From the NCBI GenBank assembly GCA_003725745.1, contig RHDP01000001.1, forward strand, positions 4,782,501 through 4,846,500: 64,000 nt of DNA, in the 5' to 3' direction. Shown piece after piece: positions 52,663-60,633 of this stretch (the stretch's first letter is position 1; each line of letters begins with the position of its first letter). The notes under the pieces are model-generated. The model saw nothing but the letters and a program-made list of their open reading frames with translations, was not told where the DNA came from and ran no database searches. The position numbers and the translations under genes are program-made. The DNA comes from Streptomyces sp. I6. Lineage in GTDB: Bacteria; Actinomycetota; Actinomycetes; Streptomycetales; Streptomycetaceae.

Positions 52663-52850
52663 TGCCACGGGGGTGAAGGTACTGTGCGGGGCGCGTATTC
52701 GGACAGGCCCCCAGGAATGAACCCGACCCTGACCCGACCCCGAGGCCACCCGGGCACGGGCCGGGAGAAGAGCGATGCCAGAATGGCTACGCTTGTGCGT
52801 CCGTTCACAAGAACATCCCCCTCCCTCCGAAGTCTCTGAAGGTGCCTTCC

Positions 52851-53195
52851 GTGGACATCAAGACCGCCTCCGCCCTCCACCGCCTCCGGCTCGTCTCCGC
52901 ACCGGAGGCCGTGTCCTTCCTGCTGCTGCTCGTCTGCTCGGTGCTCAAGCGCACGACGGAGTTCAACGCGGTCCCGGTCATGGGTGCGATCCACGGCGCC
53001 CTCTTCGTCCTGTACGTGGTCTTCTGGCTGGACGCCTGGAACCGCGCCAAGTGGGACGTCAGGACCGCCGCGGTCTACTTCGTCCTGTCGGTGCTGCCGT
53101 TCGGCGGCTTCTACGCCGACCGCAAGCTCAAGCGCGCCGCCGAGGACGCGGTCATCGCCTCCCGCGCCCGCCGCGAGGGCAAGGTGAACGCGTGA
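52851..53195 (+). CDS. DUF3817 domain membrane protein
   Basis: A 114-residue protein with three membrane segments. GTG 52851 has GAAGG nine bases upstream; GTG 52842 is less likely. The domain shows [19 protein letters not shown], the conserved [17 protein letters not shown] with the family His, DAWNRAKWD and [17 protein letters not shown]3817 is a widespread actinobacterial integral membrane family of unknown function, often beside regulators. It overlaps the following gene by four bases (GTGA). A second DUF3817 gene is at 54502. Confidence 0.9.
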   Translation: MDIKTASALHRLRLVSAPEAVSFLLLLVCSVLKRTTEFNAVPVMGAIHGALFVLYVVFWLDAWNRAKWDVRTAAVYFVLSVLPFGGFYADRKLKRAAEDAVIASRARREGKVNA

Positions 53196-53485
53196 TCGTC
53201 GCCTTCTCCGTCACCCCGCTCGGTGTGGGCGAGGACGTCGGCGCGTACGTCGCCGACGCCGTCCGCGTCGTCCGCGAGTCCGGACTCCCGAACCGCACGG
53301 ATGCGATGTTCACCTCGGTCGAGGGCGAGTGGGACGAGGTCATGGACGTCGTCAGGCGTGCGGTCGCCGCGGTCGAGGCGCGCGCCCCGCGCGTCTCCCT
53401 CGTCCTCAAGGCCGACATCAGGCCCGGTGTCACGGACGGCCTGACGAGCAAGGTCGAGACCGTGGAGCGCCATCTCTCCGCCTGA
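53192..53485 (+). CDS. MTH1187/YkoF-type thiamine-binding-like protein
   Basis: A 97-residue small soluble protein of the MTH1187 family (ferredoxin-like fold, some members bind thiamine). It starts at GTG 53192 within the DUF3817 stop. Conserved parts are [47 protein letters not shown] and [12 protein letters not shown]. Coupling with a small membrane protein suggests a joint role, perhaps uptake or sensing of a small molecule, but this is unproven. Confidence 0.88.
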   Translation: MIVAFSVTPLGVGEDVGAYVADAVRVVRESGLPNRTDAMFTSVEGEWDEVMDVVRRAVAAVEARAPRVSLVLKADIRPGVTDGLTSKVETVERHLSA

Positions 53486-53763
53486 AGCGATCTGAAGCGG
53501 CCTGACCCCTGCCTGACGCCGGTCTGGATCCCGCCCGCCTGCACCCCGCCCGCCTGTACCCCCGCGGTCTGGATCCCGCCCGGCCTCCGCCCGGGCAGGC
53601 TTTCCCGCCCCGTCTCGGCCGCCACCGTGGAGCAGTTCGCGTCGGCCGCGCCCGCGGGCGCCGGCGTCGGCCGCGCCCCCGCGGCGCCCGGGGCGCGGCC
53701 GGGCGGAGACCGAAGTTCGAGACGGGGCTGACCAGCATATGACCAGTGGGTAAGGTCGGTGCC
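53486..53763 (+). repeat. Intergenic repeat tract CTGxATCCCGCCCGCCTG
   Basis: From about 53522 to 53590 GTCTGGATCCCGCCC, GCCTGCACCCCGCCC and GCCTGTACCCCCGCG alternate as 15-17-bp imperfect units. The remaining sequence to the MarR start is GC-rich with no motif. CATATGACCAGTGGG just before the next gene may hold its promoter. Confidence 0.6.
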
Positions 53764-54273
53764 GTGCCGAAGCCGCTCAGCCTCCCCTTCGACCCCATCG
53801 CCCGAGCCGACGAGCTCTGGCAGCAGCGCTGGGGCCCCGTGCCCTCGATGGCCGCCATCACCTCCATCATGCGGGCGCACCAGATCCTGCTCGCCGAGGT
53901 GGACGCCGTCGTCAAGCCGTACGGGCTCACCTTCGCGCGGTACGAGGCGCTGGTGCTGCTCACCTTCTCCAAGGCCGGAGAGCTGCCGATGTCCAAGATC
54001 GGCGAGCGGCTGATGGTCCACCCCACCTCCGTCACCAACACCGTGGACCGCCTGGTGCGGTCCGGTCTGGTCGCCAAGCGGCCCAACCCCAACGACGGCC
54101 GCGGCACGCTGGCCTCGATCACGGACAAGGGGCGCGAGGTCGTCGAGGCGGCCACCCGCGACCTGATGGAGATGGACTTCGGGCTCGGCGCCTACGACGC
54201 CGAGGAGTGTGCGGAGATCTTCGCGCTGCTGCGGCCGCTCAGGGTCGCCGCGCACGACTTCGACGAGGGCTGA
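53764..54273 (+). CDS. MarR-family transcriptional regulator
   Basis: A 169-residue MarR protein. GTG 53764 (MPKPLSLPFDPIARADELW) is preferred over GTG 53746 because the domain starts there. It has ITSIMRAHQILLAEVDAVV, the HTH MSKIGERLMVHPTSVTNTVDRL in parts, the wing PNPNDGRGTLASITDKGRE and C-terminal helices. It lies between two DUF3817 genes and upstream of icmA; its targets could be these membrane proteins or acyl-CoA metabolism. Confidence 0.9.
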   Translation: MPKPLSLPFDPIARADELWQQRWGPVPSMAAITSIMRAHQILLAEVDAVVKPYGLTFARYEALVLLTFSKAGELPMSKIGERLMVHPTSVTNTVDRLVRSGLVAKRPNPNDGRGTLASITDKGREVVEAATRDLMEMDFGLGAYDAEECAEIFALLRPLRVAAHDFDEG

Positions 54274-54501
54274 CCGGCTTTCGCGGACGGGGCCGCTCTC
54301 TCGCGGACGGGGCACGCTCGGGTCCGCTGCCGCGGGGCGGGTCTGCTTGGGCGGACCCCTGCCGCGGGGCGGGGCTGCTTCGGGGGACCTCTGCCGGGGT
54401 GCGCCGCCGCCGGGGGTGCTCCGTTCCGGTCGGCGGTTGCCTGCCCCGGAGTGGCCGACCCGCCCGAAGATCGCCCAAAGCGGACCGTTACGCTCAGCGC
54501 C
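54274..54501 (+). repeat. Intergenic 32-bp tandem repeat
   Basis: TGCCGCGGGGCGGGTCTGCT... at 54328-54359 is repeated at 54360-54391 with four changes, and again in part from 54393. Before it TCGCGGACGGGGC is repeated at 54287 and 54301. No terminator-like pairing is obvious. Confidence 0.7.
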
Positions 54502-54834
54502 ATGAAGAAGAGCGTCCTGACCCGCTACCGGGTGATGGCCTACGTCACCGCCGTGATGCTGCTCGTGCTGTGCACCTGCATGGTGTTCAAGTACGGGTTC
54601 GGCACGGGTGAGGACATCACCTTCGCCGTCTCCCAGGCGCACGGTGTCCTGTACATCATCTACCTGGTCTTCGCCTTCGACCTCGGTTCCAAGGCGAAGT
54701 GGCCGTTCGGCCGGCTGCTGTGGGTGCTGCTCTCCGGGACGATCCCCTTCGTCGCCTTCTTCGTCGAGCGCAACGTCACACGTTCGGTCGCGCCGCTGGT
54801 CGGCGAGCCGGAGCCGGCGGTGGCCAAGGCGTAG
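54502..54834 (+). CDS. DUF3817 domain membrane protein (second copy)
   Basis: A 110-residue DUF3817 protein, paralogous to the one at 52851. ATG 54502 (MKKSVLTRYRVMAYVTAVML). Three membrane segments are seen; the middle one carries VSQAHGVLYIIYLVFAFDLG with the conserved His, and the last VLLSGTIPFVAFFVERNV matches [14 protein letters not shown] of the first copy. It has no MTH1187 partner. It is followed by icmA after 73 bases; the preceding regulator is MarR. Confidence 0.9.
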   Translation: MKKSVLTRYRVMAYVTAVMLLVLCTCMVFKYGFGTGEDITFAVSQAHGVLYIIYLVFAFDLGSKAKWPFGRLLWVLLSGTIPFVAFFVERNVTRSVAPLVGEPEPAVAKA

Positions 54835-54907
54835 TCACTCCGCCGTACGCACGCGTACGGCGGTCTGCCATCGACAGATACTTGGACGTCCTAGTAAATT
54901 CGAGGGT

Positions 54908-56608
54908 ATGGACGCTGACGCCATCGACGAAGGCCGCCGCCGCTGGCAGGCCCGCTATGACTCCGCGAAGAAGCGGAACGCCGACTTCACCACTCTTTCC
55001 GGTGATCCGGTCGAGCCGGTCTATGGGCCCCGGCCCGGCGACAGCTACGACGGTTTCGAGCGGATCGGATGGCCGGGCGAGTACCCGTTCACGCGCGGGC
55101 TGTACCCGACCGGCTACCGGGGCCGCACCTGGACCATCCGCCAGTTCGCGGGGTTCGGGAACGCCGAGCAGACCAACGAGCGGTACAAGATGATCCTGGC
55201 CGCCGGCGGCGGCGGGCTCAGTGTGGCGTTCGACATGCCGACCCTGATGGGCCGCGACTCCGACGACCCCCGCTCCCTCGGCGAGGTCGGCCACTGCGGA
55301 GTCGCCATCGACTCGGCCGCCGACATGGACATCCTCTTCAAGGACATCCCGCTCGGCGACGTCACCACGTCGATGACGATCAGCGGCCCCGCCGTCCCCG
55401 TCTTCTGCATGTACCTAGTCGCCGCCGAGCGGCAGGGCGTCGACCCGGGCGTCCTCAACGGCACGCTCCAGACCGACATCTTCAAGGAGTACATCGCCCA
55501 GAAGGAGTGGCTGTTCGAGCCGGAGCCCCATCTGCGCCTCATCGGCGACCTGATGGAGTACTGCGCCCGGGACATCCCGGCGTACAAGCCGCTGTCCGTC
55601 TCCGGCTACCACATCCGCGAGGCGGGTGCGACGGCGGCGCAGGAGCTGGCGTACACGCTGGCCGACGGATTCGGGTACGTCGAACTCGGCGTCAGCCGGG
55701 GACTGGACGTGGACGTGTTCGCGCCCGGCCTCTCCTTCTTCTTCGACGCGCACCTCGACTTCTTCGAGGAGATCGCCAAGTTCCGCGCGGCCCGCCGCAT
55801 CTGGGCCCGCTGGATGAAGGAGGTCTACGGAGCGAGGACCGACAAGGCGCAGTGGCTGAGGTTCCACACCCAGACCGCCGGTGTCTCGCTGACCGCGCAG
55901 CAGCCGTACAACAACGTGGTGCGCACGGCCGTCGAGGCCCTCGCGGCCGTCCTCGGCGGCACCAACTCGCTGCACACCAACGCCCTGGACGAGACGCTGG
56001 CGCTGCCGTCGGAGCAGGCCGCCGAGATCGCCCTGCGTACGCAGCAGGTGCTGATGGAGGAGACCGGCGTCGCCAACGTGGCGGACCCGCTCGGCGGCGC
56101 CTGGTACGTGGAGCAGCTCACCGACCGCATCGAGGCCGACGCCGAGAAGATCTTCGACCGGATCAAGGAGCGCGGACTGCGCGCCCACCCGGACGGCAGG
56201 CACCCCATCGGGCCCATCACCTCCGGCATCCTGCGCGGCATCGAGGACGGCTGGTTCACGGGCGAGATCGCCGAGTCGGCCTTCCGCTACCAGCAGGCGC
56301 TCGAGAAGGGCGACAAGCGGGTCGTCGGCGTCAACGTCCACCACGGTTCGGTCACCGGCGACCTGGAGATCCTCCGCGTCAGCCACGAGGTCGAGCGGGA
56401 GCAGGTGCGCATCCTCGGCGACCGCAAGGGCCGCCGCGACGACGCCCGCGTCAAGGTGTCACTGGAGAGGATGCTGGTCGCCGCCCGCGACGGCTCGAAC
56501 ATGATCGAACCGATGCTGGAGGCGGTCCGCGCCGAGGCCACGCTCGGCGAGATCTGCGACGCGCTGCGGGACGAGTGGGGCACCTACACCGAGCCCGCCG
56601 GTTTCTGA
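54908..56608 (+). CDS. icmA: Isobutyryl-CoA mutase large subunit
   Basis: The 566-residue B12-dependent mutase subunit that isomerises isobutyryl-CoA and n-butyryl-CoA, linking valine breakdown and butyrate to polyketide precursors. ATG 54908. The substrate-binding residues separating it from methylmalonyl-CoA mutase are visible: Phe80 (TIRQFAGF; Tyr in MCM) and Gln198 (EYIAQKEW; Arg in MCM). The barrel motifs [28 protein letters not shown] and [13 protein letters not shown] are intact. It lacks the cobalamin-binding domain, which is supplied by the small subunit IcmB encoded elsewhere. The adenosylcobalamin enzyme (25925) and MeaB (45575) are in the window. Confidence 0.96.
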   Translation: MDADAIDEGRRRWQARYDSAKKRNADFTTLSGDPVEPVYGPRPGDSYDGFERIGWPGEYPFTRGLYPTGYRGRTWTIRQFAGFGNAEQTNERYKMILAAGGGGLSVAFDMPTLMGRDSDDPRSLGEVGHCGVAIDSAADMDILFKDIPLGDVTTSMTISGPAVPVFCMYLVAAERQGVDPGVLNGTLQTDIFKEYIAQKEWLFEPEPHLRLIGDLMEYCARDIPAYKPLSVSGYHIREAGATAAQELAYTLADGFGYVELGVSRGLDVDVFAPGLSFFFDAHLDFFEEIAKFRAARRIWARWMKEVYGARTDKAQWLRFHTQTAGVSLTAQQPYNNVVRTAVEALAAVLGGTNSLHTNALDETLALPSEQAAEIALRTQQVLMEETGVANVADPLGGAWYVEQLTDRIEADAEKIFDRIKERGLRAHPDGRHPIGPITSGILRGIEDGWFTGEIAESAFRYQQALEKGDKRVVGVNVHHGSVTGDLEILRVSHEVEREQVRILGDRKGRRDDARVKVSLERMLVAARDGSNMIEPMLEAVRAEATLGEICDALRDEWGTYTEPAGF

Positions 56609-56960
56609 GCGGAGTGCCGATCGGGGCAGCGATCCGAAGGGCCGGTTCGCCCCCGGGAAGGCCGGGCCCGCACCCGTGACCGCCGACGCTGGTGGTCACC
56701 GCGGGTTCCCGGGCCGGCCGCGGCTGCCCCGCGTGCCCGGGGCGGGAAGGCGGCGGCGCCTTCCGGCGAGGAACGGGAGTCGCCCACCGGGGAAGGGGTG
56801 GGCGGGCCGCAGGCGCTTGCGGGGCCCGGCCGGCCGGTACCGGCAGATTCCTACTGGCGGGTAGCCCGTCGGCCGGGTTGCCGCTAGAGTCCGGGTAAGC
56901 GATCGCTTAGCCGCTGGTGGTGCCCGTTCGCCGCAGCGGCCCGGAGGAGGGGCCAGAGCC
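56609..56960 (+). promoter_or_regulatory. Regulatory region upstream of the amidohydrolase with a TetR-type palindrome
   Basis: 352 bases without a gene. TAGAGT (56885-56890, -10-like) is followed by the perfect palindrome TAAGCGATCGCTTA (56896-56909). Upstream, TACTGGCGGGTA (56852-56863) is near-identical to TACTGGCCGGTA just before the TetR gene (58801-58812, minus strand), both preceded by TTCC. GGAGG at 56943-56947 is the ribosome site. Confidence 0.65.
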
Positions 56961-57773
56961 GTGCCGGTCATCGATGCGTGGATGCAGCATCCGACGCTGC
57001 GCCACTCCCGTCACGAGATGTTCGCGTCCTTGCGCAGGTGGACCGGGCTCGAACTCCCGGAGGAGGCCCTGCCGGTGGAGCTGACGGTGGCCGCGCTGGA
57101 GGCGGCGGACGTGGAGATCGGTCTGTCCGCCGCCTGGTACGGGCCGCAGGGGGCGCTGATCAGCAACGACGAGGTGGCCGGATTCGTCGCCGCGTCGGGC
57201 GGCCGGCTGCGCGGGGTGGCGGGCGCCGACCTGGCCCGGCCCATGGAGGCGGTGCGGGAGCTGCGGCGGGCGGTGCGGGAGCTGGGGTTCGTGGCCCTGC
57301 GCGTGGTGCCCTGGCTGTGGGAGCTGCCGCCCACCGACCGGCTGTACTACCCGCTGTACGCGGCGTGTGTCGAACTCGGTGTCCCCTTCTGCACCCAGGT
57401 CGGGCACACCGGCCCGCTCAAGCCGTCGGAGACCGGCCGGCCGATCCCCTACATCGATCAGGTGGCACTGGACTTCCCGGAGCTGGCCATCGTCTGCGGC
57501 CACATCGGCTACCCGTGGACGACGGAGATGATCGCGGTCGCCGACAAGCACGAGAACGTCTACATCGACACCAGCGCCTACACCGCCCGTCGCTACCCGG
57601 CCGAACTCGTGGACTACCTGCGAGGCCGGGGCCGCCGCAAAGTCCTCTTCGGTACGAACTACCCTATGATCACCCCCGCCCGGGCCCTGGAGCATCTGGA
57701 CCGGCTGGAACTCGACGAGGAAGCGCGCGAGTTGTTCCTGTCCGGCAACGCGCGCCGCGTCTTCTCCCTGTAG
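56961..57773 (+). CDS. Amidohydrolase-family protein
   Basis: A 270-residue TIM-barrel protein of the amidohydrolase 2 group, which includes decarboxylases and hydrolases of aromatic acids. GTG 56961 has GGAGG 13-17 bases upstream. The first metal motif, normally D-A-H-x-H, reads DAWMQHP, so one His is replaced; later residues are LRVVPWLWELPP, CTQVGHTG, IVCGHIGYPW, YIDTSAYTARRYP and VLFGTNYPM with the terminal Asn/Asp site changed to Asn. It may bind one metal or none. No enzyme partner is adjacent; a TetR gene lies downstream on the opposite strand, and a shared operator suggests that it controls this gene. Confidence 0.85.
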   Translation: MPVIDAWMQHPTLRHSRHEMFASLRRWTGLELPEEALPVELTVAALEAADVEIGLSAAWYGPQGALISNDEVAGFVAASGGRLRGVAGADLARPMEAVRELRRAVRELGFVALRVVPWLWELPPTDRLYYPLYAACVELGVPFCTQVGHTGPLKPSETGRPIPYIDQVALDFPELAIVCGHIGYPWTTEMIAVADKHENVYIDTSAYTARRYPAELVDYLRGRGRRKVLFGTNYPMITPARALEHLDRLELDEEARELFLSGNARRVFSL

Positions 57774-58159
57774 GCCCGGTCGGCGCCCTGCTGTGCCGGG
57801 TACGGGCAGGGCGCAGAGCGTCGAGTTCGGCCAACCTCCCGAGCGGGGTGGCCGTTCGGGTTTGCCGGGCGGGGCGCCGAACGATGCCCGGCGCGGTCCC
57901 GCGCGGCGGGGTCGGCGGTGGCGGGGTCCGCGGTGGTCGGGTTCGCGGTGGCGGGGTCCGAGCGGTGGGTTCGCGGTGGCGGGGTCCGCGGTGGTCGGGT
58001 TCGCGGCGGCGGGGTCCGTGGCGGTGCGAGTGTCCCTCCCCGGCCGGTGACGGGCGGTCTCCCCCGGACTGCCGGCGGTGGGCGGTCGACGGCCCGCGCG
58101 CGGCCGCCTCGACCGCCGGCGACCGGCAGTAGTCCTGCCCCGCCCGCGGCAGGGCCACG
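57774..58159 (+). repeat. Intergenic 15-bp minisatellite
   Basis: Between convergent genes. Units GCGGTGGCGGGGTCC and GCGGTGGTCGGGTTC alternate from 57915 to 58017 (seven 15-bp units and one 13-bp unit at 57960-57972). On the minus strand they would read A-D/N-P-A/T-T pentapeptides, but the 13-bp unit breaks any frame, so I do not call a gene. The rest holds nothing recognised. Confidence 0.8.
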
Positions 58160-58789
58160 TCAGGACTCCGCAGCGGCCCCGAGCCCGCCCAGCAGGACCG
58201 CGGTGAAGCGGCCTACCCAGTCCTGGTCGACGGGTTCGCAGCTCACCAGCGCGCGGTGCACGACCGCGCCCGCGATCACGTCGAAGATCAGGTCGGCCGC
58301 GCGGGCGGCCGCGACCGGGTCGGTCTCCTCCGGCAGCTCCCCGCGTGCCTGGGCCCGGGCGCGGCCCTCCAGGACCAGCCGCTTCTGCCGGTCCACGATC
58401 GACACCCTGATCCGCTCGCGCAGCGGGACGTCGGTCGTCGACTCCGCCACCACGGCCATCAGCGCGGTCCTGGCCTCGGGACGTTCCAGCAGCGCGGCGA
58501 ACTGCAGCACCACGCCCTCGATGTCCGCGGCCAGGCTCCCCCGATCGGGCAGCTCCAGCTCGTCGAAGAGCTCCGCGACCGCGTCCACGACCAGCTCGTT
58601 CTTGCCCGCCCAGCGCCGGTAGACCGTCGTCTTCGCCACCCCGGCCCGGGTCGCCACGTCGCCGAGCGTCAGCCTCGACCAGCCCAGCTCCACCAGTGCC
58701 GCCCTGGTGGCCCCGAGGATGGCCGCGTCCGCCTCGGTGCTGCGAGGGCGGCCGGTACGGGCCGCGGCCCGACGACGGTGACTGCACAT
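58160..58789 (-). CDS. TetR-family transcriptional regulator
   Basis: A 209-residue regulator from ATG 58789 (MCSHRRRAAARTGRPRST); ATG 58801 is an alternative. The N-terminal HTH is LTLGDVATRAGVAKTTVYRRW, typical of TetR. The C-terminal ligand domain begins at about residue 75 (VVDAVAELFDEL) and contains helical segments ending FTAVLLGGLGAAAES. Its start overlaps or adjoins a TACTGGCCGGTA near-palindrome also found before the amidohydrolase gene, which suggests self-regulation and control of that gene. Ligand unknown. Confidence 0.92.
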   Translation of the reverse strand: MCSHRRRAAARTGRPRSTEADAAILGATRAALVELGWSRLTLGDVATRAGVAKTTVYRRWAGKNELVVDAVAELFDELELPDRGSLAADIEGVVLQFAALLERPEARTALMAVVAESTTDVPLRERIRVSIVDRQKRLVLEGRARAQARGELPEETDPVAAARAADLIFDVIAGAVVHRALVSCEPVDQDWVGRFTAVLLGGLGAAAES

Positions 58790-58800
58790 GGAGGCGACCA

Positions 58801-58890
58801 TACCGGCCAGTAGGAAGATCGCTGTGAGCCACTTCACCGGGGGAAGGGCCCCGGCGCCGTACCGGACCAGTTACGCTACGACTCGTAGCG
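58801..58890. promoter_or_regulatory. Operator candidates between tetR and ybbN
   Basis: TACCGGCCAGTA at 58801-58812 (near-palindrome next to the tetR start) and a perfect 8-1-8 inverted repeat CGCTACGACTCGTAGCG at 58874-58890, within TTA...GAAAG and about 125 bases before ybbN. The second has the size of a TetR-family operator. Confidence 0.65.
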
Positions 58891-59015
58891 AAAGCGACAG
58901 CCGCTGGCGCCGGGTGGGGACCCGGCGCAGGCGCGCGGGGCCGTGCGCACGACCGGTGCACGGGCCTGACGCTCCGAATTTTTCACTCGTGCACGCGGAG
59001 GGGGAGGATGTACCC

Positions 59016-59984
59016 ATGCAGCCTAGGAACATGTCCATGAGCGGCGTCGTCGACCTCGCCGCGGTGAAGGCGGCCGGCGAGGCCAAGGCCAAGGCCGAGC
59101 AGACGCGCGCGGAGGCCGCCCGACAGGGCGGCGGCGGTGCGGTGCCCCCGTCCGCCTTGGTGATCGATGTCGACGAGGCGGGCTTCGAGGGCGACGTCCT
59201 CCAGCGTTCCGCGGAGGTCCCGGTCGTCCTCGACTTCTGGGCCGAGTGGTGCGAGCCCTGCAAGCAGCTGAGCCCGGTGCTGGAGCGGCTGGCCCTGGAG
59301 TACAACGGCCGCTTCGTGCTTGCCAAGATCGACGTCGAAGCCAACCAGATGCTGATGCAGCAGTTCGGGATCCAGGGAATCCCGGCCGTGTTCGCGGTGG
59401 TCGCCGGCCAGGCGCTGCCGCTCTTCCAGGGGCTGGCGCCGGAGCCCCAGATCCGCGAGACCCTCGACCAGCTGATCCAGGTCGGTGAGCAGCGGTTCGG
59501 CCTGACCGGACTGACCGTCGACACGGACGCCGCCGAGCCGGAGACCGCCCCCGCCCCTGCCGCCGGCCCGCATGACGCGGCGCTCGAGGCGGCGGTCCAC
59601 GCCCTCGACGCGGGCGACCTCGGCGGCGCCATCCGGGCGTACGAGAACGTCCTCTCCGACGACCCGGGCAACTCCGAGGCCAAGCTCGGCCTCGCGCAGG
59701 CGGAACTGCTGTCCCGGGTGCGGGAGATGGACCCGCAGAAGGTGCGGCAGGATGCCGCGGACCACCCGGACGACGTGCGGTCGCAGATCGCCGCCGCGGA
59801 TCTGGACCTCGCCGGCGGCCATGTGCAGGACGCGTTCGGCCGGCTCGTCGAGGCCGTGCGCAGGGCGGCGGGCGAGGATCGCGACGCCGCACGGCTGCGG
59901 CTGCTGGAGCTGTTCGAGGTGATCGGCCCGGACGACCCGCGGGTCACGGCGGCGCGCACGGCACTCGCGAGAGTCCTGTTCTGA
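59016..59984 (+). CDS. ybbN: Thioredoxin-domain/TPR protein YbbN (CnoX-like)
   Basis: A 322-residue co-chaperone-type protein. ATG 59016 has GGGAGG at 59002-59007. Residues 1-45 are a charged Ala-rich region; the thioredoxin domain at about 48-160 has an intact CEPC pair at 79-82 (WAEWCEPCKQ) and the cis-proline IPAVFAV. Residues 190-322 are TPR-like helices (LDAGDLGGAIRAYENVLSDD). E. coli YbbN lacks the first Cys and works with chaperones; an intact CxxC here allows redox activity, as in many actinobacterial homologues. It is not in an operon. Confidence 0.92.
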   Translation: MQPRNMSMSGVVDLAAVKAAGEAKAKAEQTRAEAARQGGGGAVPPSALVIDVDEAGFEGDVLQRSAEVPVVLDFWAEWCEPCKQLSPVLERLALEYNGRFVLAKIDVEANQMLMQQFGIQGIPAVFAVVAGQALPLFQGLAPEPQIRETLDQLIQVGEQRFGLTGLTVDTDAAEPETAPAPAAGPHDAALEAAVHALDAGDLGGAIRAYENVLSDDPGNSEAKLGLAQAELLSRVREMDPQKVRQDAADHPDDVRSQIAAADLDLAGGHVQDAFGRLVEAVRRAAGEDRDAARLRLLELFEVIGPDDPRVTAARTALARVLF

Positions 59985-60633
59985 CGGTGCCCGAACCCGG
60001 GTCCCGGTACCCGGGTTCCCCGCCGCGGTCTCCGGTGGGGGTGACGTTCCGGGCCGCCGGGCGCGCGGACCGGGTCGGCTGAACGGTGACGGAGAGCGGC
60101 CCCGCTTTACCTAAAATTGGTAAAGCGCGGCCGCTGTTACTCGCAGTAAATCAATGGAATTGTTCTGTCCCCTTTCCTCCGTGAACCTCCCAGTCTGGCG
60201 AGCCCTTTCGGGGCACCCTGTGTGGCCGGGCGGCACCATCTCGTCGTGGCGTGGTTATCGGTCCGTTACTAGCGAGTAACGAACCCTCTTGTGCCCCGGC
60301 GCGTAATGCACCACGATCGGCCACGCTCGGTCCATCACCGCATCCCGCCCGGCAGCCAGCCGCGTACCGCGGTCCTGGGTCCCCACCGGGCCGGTCGGCG
60401 GCAGAGGCGCCGGCCGCGGACAGGGGGGTTCCTGCCTCGCCGGCAGGGCCTGTCCGACGAGGTCGCGCGAAGGCGTGGCCAGTGGTTGTCGCTCGGGGTG
60501 ATCGCCGGTGATTCGGACGCGGCTCGCGCCAGAGGCACAGGCGCTCTCCTTCCCGAGGACGTAGCACTTCTCCCATCCCAGGGCGGACTTGACGGTCCGC
60601 GCCGGAGATGTACGTCCGAGAAGGAGGAAACAT
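59985..60633 (+). promoter_or_regulatory. 650-base regulatory region before the DUF6230 operon
   Basis: No gene was supported. A two-part hairpin at 60096-60134 (GCGGCC, then GCTTTACC-TAAAATT-GGTAAAGC, then GGCCGC) probably ends ybbN transcription. Two related palindromes follow: TTACT-CGC-AGTAA (60137-60149) and GTTACT-AGCG-AGTAAC (60265-60280). Their shared TTACT half-site and 128-bp spacing suggest a regulator controlling the operon. From 60300 to 60600 I see no motif; AAGGAGG at 60621-60627 is the ribosome site. Confidence 0.65.

Noticed and set aside
56907-58961. 684-codon minus-strand frame including pentapeptide-like A-D-P-A-T units
   Set aside because: Overlaps the amidohydrolase in antisense and the TetR gene in another frame; the repeat is broken by a 13-bp unit.
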